The notes: generated by a model not told the origin, from the letters alone. A stretch of DNA of 64,000 bases from Bombyx mori (GCF_030269925.1 NC_085129.1:12825501-12889500); one strand, 5' to 3'; positions 10,203-21,640 are shown, numbered from the stretch's first letter. Translations and numbers: made by a program.

Positions 10203-10444
10203 ACTGGTGGTAGCACCTCTTGTGAGTCCGCGCGGGTAGGTACCAGCACCTTACCTATTTCTGCCGTGAAGCAGTAATGCGTTTCGGTTTGAAGGGTGGG
10301 ACAGCCGTTGTAATTATACTTGAGACTTTGGAACTTATCTCAAGGTGGGTGGCGCTTAACGTTGTAGATGTATATGGGCTCCAGTAACCACTTAACGCCA
10401 GGTGGGCTTTGAGCTCGTCCACCCATCTAAGGAATAAAAAAAAA
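10203..10444 (+). repeat. Bm1 SINE, headless copy
   Basis: actggtggtagcacctcttg, gaagcagtaatgcgtttcgg, ctcaaggtgggtggcg, gctcgtccacccatctaagg, then an A-rich tail. Confidence 0.92.
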
Positions 10445-10977
10445 ACTTTACTTATGTTTAGTTAAGTGAGTAGTTAGCTAAAGCACATTATTTTCGCTTT
10501 GATTTAAGGTTAAGTTTATAAGTTCGTTATGAGGGTTTGAGTTATGCTCATAGCTTCAAGCCAGCCTAGCTCATCAAGTTAAATTTGAGCACATAATAAT
10601 ATTCGAACAGACATTTAGCGAGTAATTTACGGCACACACGATATTTCTTCATAATTTATTACGATTGTTAGGAAATTACTTCCGTCATAGATCTCAAGAT
10701 CACATAATTATATGTAATTAAAAAAATAATTGAACACCGATTTCATGAGTACATCGATTACATCTAACAATGTGATCCACTCATCTATATATACGTGAAG
10801 CAAAAACTTTGTACACCTTTTCACGAAAATTGCGTGGACACTTATAGAGAATATAGAAAAGTGTAGAATGCTTATATTTTTTTAAACTATCCATGAAAAG
10901 TACATTAAATCAATTAAAAGAAACATTATACACACTATCATGTATTTGATGCACACACGCACATTTATGCTCTTTTG
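10445..10977. other. AT-rich spacer, nothing recognised
   Basis: No supported feature. Confidence 0.45.
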
Positions 10978-11180
10978 TTTATTGTTAAAGTCTGTAGTCA
11001 AATTGAAAATAGATGTTTGTCTTTAATATTATTTGTCTATATTTTAGCCTGGGCTAAATCTGTGATTATAGAAGTAAAGTCTTTGATAATGAACCATAAT
11101 AATGTTCAAATTAATAATTTAAATTAATAATTATGGTCGAACTTCGACCGATGGGCGACCACTAGTATTTTTATAATGAC
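10978..11180 (+). repeat. Unnamed interspersed repeat, copy 1
   Basis: Blocks tttattgttaaagtctgtag, tcaaattgaaaatag, gtgattatagaagtaaagtc and gtctttgataatgaacc recur in reverse complement at 22370-22600. Coding capacity is nil. Confidence 0.6.
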
Positions 11181-11549
11181 GAAGATAACGGTTAAACATA
11201 CATCAAAATATAAAGTAGAAAATATCACTATCGCTTTTTTTTTCAATCGATTTTACTGTTTACTAATGCGCCATTGTTTTTCACTATAGTAGCAAAAACA
11301 AAAAAGGAAAAAGGTAAATGTCACTTAATCGAAAATTATGTCTCATTGAATTAACGCGCGCATGCTTAATATTATGCACGCTTTCAATCTACACGAAGAT
11401 CTTAATGTCCCCATAATAATCTACCAGGTCGAACCGGTTCGGTTCTTCAACTTAATCAGACGCTTTGCTCGTTCGTGTTAGAGCTGTATATATTACATGC
11501 ATTCGCATCTTACATGTATATATATGTATGTACTTTATATCTTATATCT

Positions 11550-11885
11550 ATAAACGAGCAATTCTTGTATATAAATATATATAAGGTTGGGGAAAAAGTT
11601 GCTTCGCATTTTTTAAGAAAATTCACAATATTTTTTAATATAGTTTATTTACATTTAACTAAAGTATGTAGGTACCATTTTGTTCGATAGCTTTTTGTCA
11701 TCTTGTAGGCAGGGACATAATCCCATTGCTATAATCTGAATTATATAATCCGAATCTCGGAAACGGCTCCGACGATATTCATAAAATTTAGTATATAGGG
11801 GATTTCGAGAGCAATATTTCGATCTAGCTACGATTTATTTTCAGAAAATGTTGTTTTATTCGTGTTTTCAATAATCAACTTTATC
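11550..11885 (+). repeat. Interspersed repeat, copy 2, interrupted by mariner remnant
   Basis: Shares aaacgagcaattcttgtat, the ccgaatctcggaaacggctc block, gatctagctacgattt and agaaaatgttgttttattcg with 7836-8180. Where copy 1 has the long TA run, this copy has a mariner fragment. Confidence 0.7.
11584..11733 (-). mobile_element. Mariner-family 3' fragment
   Basis: At the left is a mariner-type terminal sequence, ggttggggaaaaagttgc, next to a TA. On the minus strand the segment near 11650-11725 translates to a degenerate block resembling the end of mariner transposases (SLPTR, stop, QKAIEQNGTYI). The catalytic D,D(34)D region and the other terminal repeat are absent, so it is a dead fragment. 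The name rests on the terminal repeat and the C-terminal signature only. Confidence 0.6.
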
Positions 11886-12780
11886 GATAATTTTGATTTT
11901 TTCTTTAAATAACCAGTTCATATTTTTTTATTATTCTGTCGGTAAGTTCGAAAAATATTATTTATATTTCATCATTTGATCAATATGTAATTCTTATTTA
12001 AATATAATTTCTAAAAAACACATTTTATCAAAAAAAAAAAAACCGAGCGAGGCTCGGTCATTAACTAGAAAAAGATGATAGTTTTCATAATTTTAGTACC
12101 GATATTCTTGAAACATAATAATTACAAGCTTAAATCTTAATTTACTGAAAAACATTTATTCAGTTCCGATGCTATATTTAAAGCTCAAAATCAGATAATA
12201 TTCAAGTAGTACTATTATTACGTTACATTCAACAATGTCATTAAAAAGGTATTTTCGATAGATCTTTACGTAATTTAAAAACGTTGCCAAAAAGGAAACA
12301 GGATTTAAATGGGATTAATAAATTACTATCTCATGTTCGTGCATTGAATTCGACTTCATCACTAAGGTGCTTAGTTCTGAATTCAATGTTTATTATTCAA
12401 CGACATTAATGTTACACATCAGCAATAGAAAGTGAAACAATTAACATTTCATCGCTTCATACATTCAAATCAAGGGCTTGATTTTATTAGAACGTATAAC
12501 ATCGAGCCCTTCGTGATTCTATCCTATAATTTGTTGGAGTCGAACATCGTAATTTCAAGAAGCAAATTACATCCCAAAATAATTACAATATGAAAGTTAT
12601 CAATACGTTTTCAATTATGATTTCACTTGAGAATCTTAAATTAGATCGCCCTCGATTATCCGTTAAACATTGGCTTCACTTTCGTATTGTTATAAAAAGC
12701 ATATTTTGACATTAAGCGACTTCTCAGCCCAGAAACGCAATTACGGTTCGTAATGATGGCCCTACGATAATTGTAACGTT
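11886..12780. other. AT-rich spacer, nothing recognised
   Basis: A short inverted element gccgagc/gctcggt occurs near 12040-12060 (aaccgagcgaggctcggt). Otherwise I see no gene or repeat. Confidence 0.45.
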
Positions 12781-12869
12781 GTTCGTAGCGCTAATCTTCT
12801 CTTCTTTTTCTCCACCTTATCCCACTAGGTGGGGTCGGCACAGCTAATTTTTCTCTTCCATTCTCTTCT

Positions 12870-12985
12870 ATTATGGTAGGCAGTGGCTTAGCTCTGCCCC
12901 TGGTATTGCTGACTTCCATGAGCGACGGTGATCACTTACCATTAGGCGGGCCGTATGCTCGTCTGCCTACAAAGGCAAACATATA
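12870..12985 (+). repeat. SINE2 copy nested in the RTE-type LINE
   Basis: ggtaggcagtggcttagctc, ccctggtattgctgacttcc, gagcgacggtgatcacttac and gctcgtctgcctacaaaggc in order. Removing it rejoins the LINE block that reads gatgacggctgatagaagag in the copy at 50656-50851. Confidence 0.85.
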
Positions 12986-13187
12986 TATCAACCGTCATCT
13001 CAACACTTAATCCTCTCTCTCTCTCATATCGTCATTCACACACTCCACCCATGTCTTCTTTGGTCGACCTCTTCCCCCTCTACCTTGCACTACCATTTCC
13101 ATTCTCCTAGTCACATGCATACCCTCTCTACGCATCACATGTCCATACCACGCTAACCGTCCATTCTTTAATTTGTCGATTACCGGA
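12986..13187 (-). pseudogene. C-terminal remnant of an RTE-type LINE polyprotein
   Basis: On the minus strand the frame gives IDKLKNGRLAWYGHVMRRE, then VTRRMEMVVQGRGGRGRPKK and WVECVNDDMRERED, with a stop. The blocks LxWYGHVxRR, GxRxRGRPKKTW and CVNDDM are hallmarks of the C-terminal tail of RTE-like LINEs. The same tail recurs in decayed form at 50656-50851. The longer open frame extending upstream past 13188 is host sequence outside the target-site duplication. All catalytic domains are missing. Confidence 0.8.
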
Positions 13188-13202
13188 GTTCGTAGCGCTA
13201 AT

Positions 13203-13785
13203 AAAAAGTGAAAATAAGAGTCGGGACACATGTTCGGCTCGGGTAAAGCACTTCTGGTTGTTAAGGCCGACCGCACGTGGGCGAATCGACGGATGCGACA
13301 TCCGATCGCGCGATACAACCGGTTCGCGTCGCAGATGAAAATGTTGATTGTCTGATGTACGGACGGATAGTGGAATTGGAGCGGCAGCTGTGTCTTTTGT
13401 GATCTCTGTTATGTTACGCGTTGAAATTGCAGTAGAGTATTTTAAAAAAAAAAAACTCTGGTTTATGAACGCCGCGGGAATACAGATTGATTTGTTTCCG
13501 CGTTGTATTAACACTTTTATTAATTATACTAGTAAAAACCGCTGTCGTCCCGGCCTGTCTATTGCTAAATGCATGAAATACATCAGAATCTGTTTGTTGA
13601 ATGCATATCTTTTATCATAAGCTCACATTTGAAGTTTGACGATGATTGTCGTCGACTATGTTAAAAACCTTCCCACAAGTATGAACAACAATAAAACCAC
13701 AAGAGTCAAATATACCTAGGACTATGTATAAAGTGATTACATATTACATTAAATTACATTATTCTTAACTTCATAAAGCACGTTT
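13203..13785. other. Unassigned DNA with a moderately GC-rich start
   Basis: 13203-13430 is richer in CpG than its surroundings and has open frames on both strands (up to 128 aa minus, 90 aa plus). None shows a domain, clean splice pairing or repeat match. I cannot assign it. Confidence 0.35.
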
Positions 13786-14008
13786 TTTTTTTATTACTTA
13801 GATGGGTGGGTTGAGTGGTTATCGGGGCCCATAGACATCTACAACGTAAATGCCACCACCCGCCTTGAGACATGAGTTCTAAGGTCTCACTAGTAAAAGT
13901 ACAACGGCTGCTCCGCTCTTAAAACGGAAACGCACTACTGCTTCACGGCAGAAATAGGTAGGGTGGTGGTACCTACTCGTGCGGACCACAAGACGTCCTA
14001 CAACCATT
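13786..14008 (-). repeat. Bm1 SINE, headless copy (minus)
   Basis: Poly-T, ttacttagatgggtgggttg, aacgcactactgcttcacgg, ggtggtacctactcgtgcgg, ending cctacaaccatt. Diverged and missing part of the tail. Confidence 0.88.
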
Positions 14009-14424
14009 AAAACCACCACCAACACGTCTGATTATCAAGAGTGATTTTTAATTTAAAATCAAAATATAACAGACTTAAGTGCAAAAAGAAAAAAAACGCA
14101 ATAAAAAGTCCATCACCGGTATCGAGCCTAAATTACTAATAAACAATTATCTCCAAGCGAAAGTGAAAACCCTTTTATTTTTCGGAAAACACTTTTACGT
14201 AATAAACTATCACCCGTTACGTAATTCCGTTTCGTTTTCTGAATAAACAATGAGAGAGCCGTCAGCCGAACGTCAGCTAAGCGAAGCCGTGACTGTAATG
14301 TTTAAAAACGTTTTAAATAAGTTTTTGCCGGTCGACGTGACCGACCATTGGTGAAATTAAGTGTTAATTTGATGTCACGTATTAATTATAACTTTGTTGC
14401 TAGCTGTAAAGATGTCGTTCGTAA
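14009..14424. other. Unassigned spacer with a 34-codon open frame
   Basis: 14250-14354 encodes a 34-residue frame starting MREPSAERQLSEAVTV in an acceptable ATG context (aacaATG). It has no known family or splice signals and is only a weak candidate. Nothing else was recognised. Confidence 0.3.
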
Positions 14425-14649
14425 TCTATACTTCTATACTAATATTATAAAGAGGAAAGATTTGTTTGTTTGTTTGTTTCGAATAGGCTCCGAAACTACT
14501 GGACCGATTTGAAAAATTCTTTTCCCATTAGAAGCCGACATTGTCCCTGATGAACATAGGCTACTTTTTTTTAATTTTTATTTTATTTTATTATTTTGGT
14601 TTCATGTGTGTTTTAATGTTTCCGAAGCGAAGCGAGGGCGGGTCGCTAG
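14425..14649 (+). mobile_element. Helitron-like non-autonomous element, copy B
   Basis: Starts A|TCTATACTTCTATACTAATA and ends gaagcgagggcgggtcgCTAG|T, the TC...CTAG signature inserted between A and T. Internal gtttgtttgtttgtttcgaa and ctactggaccgatttga are typical of these elements. No coding. Confidence 0.7.
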
Positions 14650-14714
14650 TTTTTTATTAAAGCAGCCAAAACATTTGTTGGCGAGGTTTTTTTATGATTG
14701 AAGGATTACTGGTG

Positions 14715-14945
14715 GCCCGGAGGCTTTTCCAGTTTCAGCGGGACAGGTGAGCGAGCAAAGACTCAGCCAGGATTTGCTAACACCTACCCGGGCGCCTCCG
14801 ATCGAGACCTAACAATTCAAGAGCAGCTGCTTCGCGAATTAATCTACTACCGGATCGAAATCGCGACCCGCTGAGAAGATCCGGCGAGAAACTCAGCGGG
14901 CTGATGCCTGGATTGTTGTCCGTCGTGGCCGTCCGCCACGTGTGT
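14715..14945 (-). mobile_element. Diverged jockey-like LINE 3' region (minus)
   Basis: The block ctaccggatcgaaatcgcga and gctgagaagatccggcgaga, aaactcagcgggctg is the reverse complement of the LINE 3' untranslated region at 1870-1950, in a different subfamily. Upstream GC-rich sequence (aggcttttccagtttcagcg) has no match here. Confidence 0.65.
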
Positions 14946-15170
14946 CTATAGATAATTTAATAAAATAGAAATATACTTTATATAAAAAAAAGGTTGTTAA
15001 AGCAACAAAAAAAATATATCTTCCTCGATATTTGGACTATTGGAATACTTAAATTAGTATATTGTAGTCAATTCTTGATACATGTCCAAGTTTTCAAGTT
15101 TTATGAAGTCGGTGAAATGTACGTTGAAAGATTCGTTACATATTATGTACTTATATTACTACATTGCTTA

Positions 15171-15642
15171 CTAGCGACCCGCCCTGGGTTCGCTTCGGGA
15201 GCTGTAATTTATTATTGATATTAGTGAGCTTTCTTTTGTATAAAGCTGGTCTTGACAGTAAGAAACAAAAAATCAAATCGTTTCTCTGCTTATATTCATA
15301 GTTCACTATTTTGGCGATAATGACTTACAAATAAAAGATCGATGTAGTATGTATGCTGTCACGTTTTTTTTGTAGGACTATTTAAGATAAACATTTCTAT
15401 TTTACATAATTAGGTATGTACGTGTAACACCAACGGTTTTAGCGGCGCACGCCAGAATAGCTTGATATTTTTAGGTGATACATATCTTTATAAATAATAG
15501 CCTTTGTGTTATTCTGATGTGTAAGCTATATTATTGTGAAGTTTCATTAAAATCCATCCAGTAGTTTTTGCGTGAAAGAGTAACAAACATACATCCATAC
15601 ATTCTTACAAACTTTCGCGTTTATAATATTAGTTGGAGTAGA
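15171..15642 (-). mobile_element. Helitron-like non-autonomous element, copy C (minus)
   Basis: Left end A|CTAGCGACCCGCC is the reverse of a gggcgggtcgCTAG|T terminus, with ttcgcttcgggagctgtaat after it. The right end near tttataatattagttggag matches the TACTAATATTATAAA start in reverse. A body of about 470 bp without coding. The exact right boundary is uncertain. Confidence 0.6.
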
Positions 15643-16020
15643 ATAATGGAAGCGTGCTAAAAAGCTATATCTTCCGCTGTCACAAATACGCGTTTGCTGG
15701 ATACAGTTAGAGTTGGCAGTTCAGTTTCTGCCGTACTAGCATTAACGTTAGGCTGTACACGAATACTATTAACAAATGGGTTCTTGTCATAAACTATTTT
15801 ATAGTCACATCAAATCGTGTTCGGGTTTCATTAATTTATAGTTAATGACCTAGCTAAAACTTGCCTATAACAGACTAGCTGTGGATTCAAAGTAGGCAAG
15901 TTACTTCTTCTTCTTTCTTTCCTATTACTCTCTGCTGGGGTATAGGGCTTGAATCCTTCCATTTACATCGGTCTTGGGCAGTCTGTTTTAACTAGGTTTC
16001 AGTTCAGGTTCAGTGTTTTA
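15643..16020. other. AT-rich spacer
   Basis: No supported feature. Confidence 0.4.
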
Positions 16021-16069
16021 ACATGGTAGGCCATGTCATGCCCTTTTTTTTTAATGCTGGGGAATCCAT

Positions 16070-16329
16070 TAACGGGTTCCCGGTCGAGAGGGGTAACGTA
16101 CCACGTTATGTCGGACTCCGGCGCCTCCTGAGAGGAAGAAGGGGAGAAGAGAAGGACCGAGGTCCTCCACCTCCCCCGATTTCTCACAGGAGACTACGCC
16201 TCGAAAAAGGCGTGCGAAGCACTTGCTTCGCAGAACCGACCACCGACTAAACCCCATCGAGCTCAACCGCACCGAGTACACGAAACTTGCGATACCACAG
16301 TGCGCGCCGAAAGAGACGACCAGCCCCTG
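16070..16329. repeat. GC-rich unidentified segment
   Basis: CpG-rich block (tcggactccggcgcctcctg, gaccgaggtcctccacctcc, gaagcacttgcttcgcagaa) in AT-rich DNA, adjoining a LINE fragment. Composition suggests part of another retroelement. Open frames exist on both strands but none is recognisable. Confidence 0.4.
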
Positions 16330-16512
16330 CTCCACCGAGCGATGCCAAGTTGTTCTGGGAAGGCCTCTCTTCCTTTTGCCAGACACTTTCCAGGTCAGTG
16401 CTCTCTTGGAAAGGTCGGTATCGGGATTTCTTAATGTGTGACTAATCCAATGCCACTTTCGCGTAAGGATCTCCTTCTCCATTGGTATTTGCTTGGTGTT
16501 CTTCCACAGCTC
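16330..16512 (-). pseudogene. RTE-type LINE C-terminal remnant (minus)
   Basis: The minus strand encodes ELWKNTKQIPMEKEILTRKW, HWISHTLRNPD and KRALTWKVSGKRKRGLPR, TTWHRSVEQ. The pattern LW-x-I-x-x-RKWxWIxHTLR...ALTWxxxGKRKRGxPRxTW is the conserved C-terminal segment of RTE/BovB-like LINEs. Only about 60 codons are recognisable; the open frame then runs on into unrelated GC-rich DNA. No catalytic residues remain. Confidence 0.75.
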
Positions 16513-16545
16513 TTTGTCTCTCGTATCAGGACAAAAGATTTTCAA

Positions 16546-17926
16546 AATTCAACGCAGGCATTTATTCACAACGAAAGGAGTACGTAAGCGTAATAAATAA
16601 AAATTGAGTAAGCCTTTTTCTTGCCCTTATCCCACATTGTGTTTTGCTCGGCACAGAATGTCTTCTTATTATGCTGAATAGAGATTTGGCATGAGTTTTA
16701 TGATCGGCCGACTGCCTGATGTCAATCCTACTTGGGCTACATTTCAACGTGCCATAGTAAGGAACTTTTCCGTTTCTTCTTGTGTTGTTTCTAGTTCATC
16801 AATTTTTTCTTCTATGATATTCATATTATTATTATAAACATTTACACTAAAATGTAGATTTTCAAATACCAAAAAAAAAAAATGTTACAGTTTATAAATT
16901 TTTCTGTAACGTAACGTTTCCATAACGTAAACCATGATAAATTGTTATTATTACCGTAGGTATTGATGGCTTAAGTCATTTTAATGGGGTTGGGACAAGC
17001 ATTATTTTATTACTCGTTCCCATTTCAAACAATTTGTACCCTCTATAATAAATAAAACGACGGTGTTAGAATTGAGACCTCTAAAATCTCGAACCGACTA
17101 GCTCGATTCAAATCTCTCGGTTAATCGTGTAGCTCTTTAGTTGTACGTTCTTAGAGTTCTATGTTACTATGAAAACAAACATCGGAACTAATCACTTAAA
17201 AGAAAAAAATAAGTTCAATCGATTCGGAAACCATTTAATCCACGCCCAAGCGCCCCACAAAGAACCATTCATTCCGTTCATCGAATTCTCTTTTCCGCGG
17301 CGTCCATTATCTGCCAATTTTGCGCTCTCAGCCATAATAGAAATTACGAACGAAAGAACAAAACCATTTTAAAGAAAAAAAGACGAAAAAATATGTTTCG
17401 TTTTGCCTGCTTTCTATAGAACGTTCTTATTGCAGCGGGACGCGCGTTCAATGTTTGTTTTTTGTCACCTGAAACCCGAGCTACTGATGTTTATATACGA
17501 TTTGAGGTCGTTTTCACTTTCGTTAGGTGCGCTGCGCTCCGACCCAGTGCGGGCGCCAACTGTATTATTTACAATTTAAATTTTTCATGCGATAACACAT
17601 TCGTTGTCGGTCGCGTTCGTGAACGAGGAGAATAATGAACGCTTTTTAATGATTTTTCGGGCTTTGGAAACCGGACTTTTTGCAATTCTATTCTTTTAAT
17701 ATCAATTCTCCATTATTTTGATTATAAGATTTGTCAAGGATTAATATTCAAAGTTTTATTTCATACAAAAAAGAGAAACAAAAATTACGTGCTGTCATTA
17801 TATTATTATGACCTTATGTAATTTTTTTGTTTTTCAAATGTTAACAATTAGTTTATATTTTTCTTTTTTTCTAACATCTGTTTAATTTTGTACTTTCATT
17901 TCTTTAAATAAGTTTTTAATATTTTA
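16546..17926. other. AT-rich spacer, nothing recognised
   Basis: About 1.4 kb. A small GC-rich stretch (gtgcgctgcgctccgaccca, near 17530) has neither exon-like splice signals nor a matching repeat. Confidence 0.4.
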
Positions 17927-17929
17927 AGT

Positions 17930-18345
17930 AAAACTACTTTTACGGTTTAATCTCGGGTTTTTTATATAAATAAGTTTTTAATTTCGAAGAGTTTTTAATT
18001 TTCGAAAAGTTTATAAATTTACTTACATAATGTTGTTGAAGTAAATAATGACAGTTACCTGAACTAAATGAATAAACTGGTTTAAGTAGTCTTGTGAGCC
18101 TGCACGGGGGAACGGGTAAGTACTACCCTGCCCATTCCTGTCGTGAAGCAGTAATGCGTTTCGTTTTGTAGGCTGGGGCAATCTAGAGATTTGAGATTTA
18201 GAATTCACGGCTTAAGGCGATTGGCGGCATTTACTTTGTTGATGCCTATGGGTTCCGTTAACCATTAGGCTTAGAAATCATTTTAAATAATCCGAGATTA
18301 AATCGTAAAACTATTTTTAATTATCTCAACTCGCGAAAACCGAAA
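17930..18345. mobile_element. MITE-like element M1 carrying a nested Bm1
   Basis: Inverted ends: aactacttttacggtttaat with ctcgg on the left (17931-17957), and its counterpart ccgagattaaatcgtaaaac on the right (18291-18326), followed by tcaactcgcgaaaaccgaaa. The same end motif recurs in at least eight other places. A Bm1 copy lies between the ends. Confidence 0.6.
18083..18268 (+). repeat. Bm1 SINE, degenerate, inside MITE-like M1
   Basis: agtcttgtgagcctgcacgg, gtcgtgaagcagtaatgcgt, ggcggcatttactttgttga and gcctatgggttccgttaacc follow Bm1 order with many changes. Confidence 0.75.
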
Positions 18346-18496
18346 ATAATATCGTTTTCTTATTATTTAATACATATTCCTGTAATATCTATTTTGTTTA
18401 TATGTGGTGTAAGTTGATAAAACACATACTTGTCACGAATTCACATTTGACTGCGAATTAGTAATGACATACACATGTAATGTATTTTAATGCATT

Positions 18497-18670
18497 TTAC
18501 TGGTGGTAGGACCCCTTGTGAGTCCGCACGGGTAGGTACCACCATCCTGCCTATTTCTGTCGTGAAGCAGTAATGCGTTTCGGTTTGAAGGGTGGGGCAG
18601 CCGTTGTAACTATACTGAGACCTTAGAACTTGTATATCAAGCTGGGTGGCGCATTTACGTTGTAGATAGA
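18497..18670 (+). repeat. Bm1 SINE, headless and 3'-shortened
   Basis: actggtggtaggaccccttg, gtcgtgaagcagtaatgcgt, ggtggcgcatttacgttgta, then an abrupt run of A. The last 90 bases of the usual tail are absent. Confidence 0.9.
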
Positions 18671-19025
18671 AAAAAAAATGGCTCTTCAATTATTCTTAAC
18701 TCAATGCTTGAACTGACGGAAATAACTGAACTATTGACCACTATGAATTTGAAATAATTATAAAAAGAGAAAATTGAATACGTACATATATTTGCTATCA
18801 AATGTAACATTATTAACGTGTTCATAAATAGCGTTGTTCATATTTAAGCGGACTATTTAATTCGAGAGGGTACGTCGTTTGGTTTTACTTGGCAATTGTA
18901 AACGGGCCGTTGTTTGAATTGCTCTTATACCAATAGAACGTAATTGTCTTTTATGTTTAAGCTTAAAAAGACAGTACGGAAGATTTTCAATGATTTACGG
19001 TACGATGCAGCGATGTTTACAAGGC

Positions 19026-19268
19026 TTTTTTATTTTATTGCTTACATGGTTGGACGAGCTCACAGCCCACCTAGTGTTAAGTGGTTACTGGAGTCCATAT
19101 ACATCTACAACGTAAATGCGCCACCCACCTTGAGATATAAGTTTTAAGGTCTCAGTATAGTACAACGGCTGCCCCACCCTTCAAACCGAAACGCATCACT
19201 GCTTCACGGCAGAAATAGGCGGGTAGGTGGTACCTACCTGTGCGAACTCACAGGAACTACCACCAGTA
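19026..19268 (-). repeat. Bm1 SINE, headless copy (minus)
   Basis: attgcttacatggttggacg, gagctcacagcccacctagt, aaaccgaaacgcatcactgc, ggcagaaataggcgggtagg, ending aactaccaccagta. Confidence 0.92.
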
Positions 19269-19270
19269 TA

Positions 19271-19312
19271 ATAGTATAAGTAGTAAGTAAGTAAGTAAGT
19301 AAGAAAGTAGTA
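19271..19312. repeat. (AGTA)n microsatellite
   Basis: Short imperfect run of agta units (gtaagtaagtaagtaagt) just after the Bm1 5' end. Confidence 0.85.
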
Positions 19313-20718
19313 TAATAGGCGTAATCTAATTAGTAAGATGTCGAAAGGCGCCTGTATCATTCGTATTTTTCAAGTATACATTCTATATATATAAATGTTT
19401 AATGAACATTCAGAAGTGTTGAATTCTCTGTACAAAATTGAAACGTAGTTTGTAAGATTAGCTTGATTTAAGTTTTTGTCACTTCAAAATTTGGCTCTAA
19501 GGGCTTTGAAGGGAATTGCAGTCATAACTCAGGGTTTTTAATTGGAATTTCTCGAACATTACGGTCATGCTTATAAAAACAAATTCCATGCGTGCGAAAA
19601 GAAGCACAGGCCTCATTGTAAAATAAATATTGTTACCGTAAGGTCATTAGTTATTGACGACTCTCTCGGGCGCAAGGACGTTTCTCAAAACGTAATCCTT
19701 TTCAATAAAACTTGCTTTACCTATATGCTTGATTGAATGCAAACTGATCGTATTTTTCATTGTTCACGATTAACCTATCCATAACTTCCAACAAGAAATA
19801 CTAGCTGGTCTTCTGATGGGTCAATTTGCTTCACATTAGCACATTGCGATGTTGGTGGAAACATAATGCGCCATATTATCGGAGTTGCGTAGATTATTAA
19901 ATCTTGCATAAAAACACAAGCTATTTCACCTGCCTACTGCCGCGAATCAAAGTGAAACGAGTGATGTCTTATATTCGACGTATTCGAGTGATTAATTATC
20001 GATTCCAGTAAAACTACTCGATTGACAGCGACATCGATTAACAACGCGCCTGAGATTATTGTGATTATTTGTAATCAATGTAAAATGAGTCAATTTCTCT
20101 AAAAAATATCAAACAGCTATACACATTCTCTAAATATTAATTGAGGGCATTATTTATTTAGCGACCATTGTTCCCACGGCTCCTTACACAATGGGTTCGC
20201 TCTCGTGATGTTATCGATTCTTCTAATCGATTCATCGGTACCGCTACTGTGAGTGTATCGATATTCCCATTACGGTGATCCTCTTTAGGAGGTGGCCACC
20301 GTCCATTCATGTTTAAAGGTTAATTTATAGAAAGTTCCAAGAGACCTATTAGCCATTCGAGTTTTATGAGATAAATGTATTCTATTAAACTTTCGCGCTC
20401 AATTATACGAGTAAGAGGTTTATAGAGTGCGTTTCCGAAACAAGTAATAAGATTTGATTACTTAATTAGGATTAAACAGTTACTTAGTAAGTTCGTATTT
20501 TGAAAATACTTTTAAAGCAATTATACAAAAGAGTAAATTTTGTAGTCATAGGTATATATGGACTCCAACAACTAACTAGGCTGCGAGGTCATTCACCCAT
20601 GTCCAATATACAATAACCTATAAACCGATACGAATATATAGAATAACAGAAGGGTCATTACTACTTCTGCGAGTGTCATCTTCTGGCGATGATACGTGGG
20701 CCTGGACTTTTCAGCCAT
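19313..20718. other. AT-rich spacer, nothing recognised
   Basis: About 1.4 kb without a repeat core or splice-flanked exon. Open frames are short. Confidence 0.45.
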
Positions 20719-20812
20719 AAGGTAAATGCATTGCTGAGGTCCATGGGCGACGGTAACCGCTCACCATCAGGTGGGCCGTATGCTCGTCTGCCTATAAGAG
20801 CAATAAAAAAAG
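20719..20812 (+). repeat. SINE2 3' fragment
   Basis: gcattgctgaggtccatggg, cgacggtaaccgctcaccat, caggtgggccgtatgctcgt, ctgcctataagagcaataaa, then A-rich. Confidence 0.85.
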
Positions 20813-21320
20813 GTATTTCATTTTTATAATTAACATCAAATAAATGTTTCTCAAAACTCAATACGCGTGTTTTGAAAACTCGTTTTCAATCAAGCGTCCA
20901 CTATTTAAATAATAATAATGAAATGCCATTACATCTTTGCCAAATCAGTTTTAAAAGTGTAAATAAAAATAATGTTCACGACAGCGATCGATTTAAATTG
21001 ACCCGAAATCTCGACCCGTTTCGTATTCGTTTATTATTAATATCGATAAAAACTAATTCGATTATTCGTGTCCGTTTCGGATTATCCGGAACGAGCCATT
21101 TAATTTGTTAATTTGACGGCTCTACAAATTGGTTAAATTCTGTTGAATATCGATGAATTTATTGTCTACATAGAATTGTATTATTTGTAATGGTTTTCCT
21201 ATATCGAGGGATGAACGTCTATTTGGTTTAAGGGATAAAGGTCTGTTTTATTTGGTATTAGTATCATACATTTTATGTTTTTAATGGAACTTAAGGTGGT
21301 GGGAGGACGTCATCGTTTCA
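20813..21320. other. AT-rich spacer
   Basis: No gene or repeat core recognised. Confidence 0.4.
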
Positions 21321-21324
21321 TTTG

Positions 21325-21640
21325 AAGTCATCGTGGCCTAACGGATACGACGTCCGGTGTATTCGTGTTGAGCGATGCACCGGTGTTCGAATCTCAGGCG
21401 GGTACCAATTTTTCTAATGAAATACGTTCACAACAAAGGTTCACGACTGACTTCCACGGTGAAGGAATAACATCGTGTAATAAAAATCAAACCCGAAAAA
21501 TTTTTAATTTGCATAATGACTGGTGGTAGGACCTCTTGTGAGTCCGCGCGGGTAGGTACCACCACCCTGCCTATTTCTGCCGTGAAGCAGTAATGCGTTT
21601 CGGTTTGAGGCCGTCTGCCTACAAGAGTAATAAAAAAAAA
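21325..21640 (+). repeat. Chimeric SINE: Bm1 5' part joined to SINE2 tail
   Basis: The left part is a good Bm1 with tRNA-like head (catcgtggcctaacggatac, ggtgttcgaatct), the atcgtgtaataaaaatcaaa block and actggtggtaggacctcttg. At about 21608, inside gcgtttcggtttgag, it switches to gccgtctgcctacaagagta with ataaaaaaaaa, the SINE2 end. About 150 bp of normal Bm1 3' sequence is skipped. Confidence 0.85.

Larger units (their letters stand above)
12796..13187 (-). mobile_element. 5'-truncated RTE-type LINE tail (minus) with 15-bp TSD
   Basis: Flanked by perfect 15-bp copies of gttcgtagcgctaat (12781-12795 and 13188-13202). The 3' end on the minus strand is an agaag-rich simple tail. A SINE2 copy interrupts it at about 12870-12985. 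The element is oriented opposite to the nested SINE. Confidence 0.85.

Noticed and set aside
13128..13514. 128-codon minus frame
   Set aside because: It crosses the LINE/host boundary defined by the 15-bp duplication, and the recognised LINE frame is in another phase.
14250..14354. 34-codon small ORF with reasonable ATG context
   Set aside because: No conservation evidence, no splice signals and no recognised peptide. It is kept only as a note in the spacer entry.
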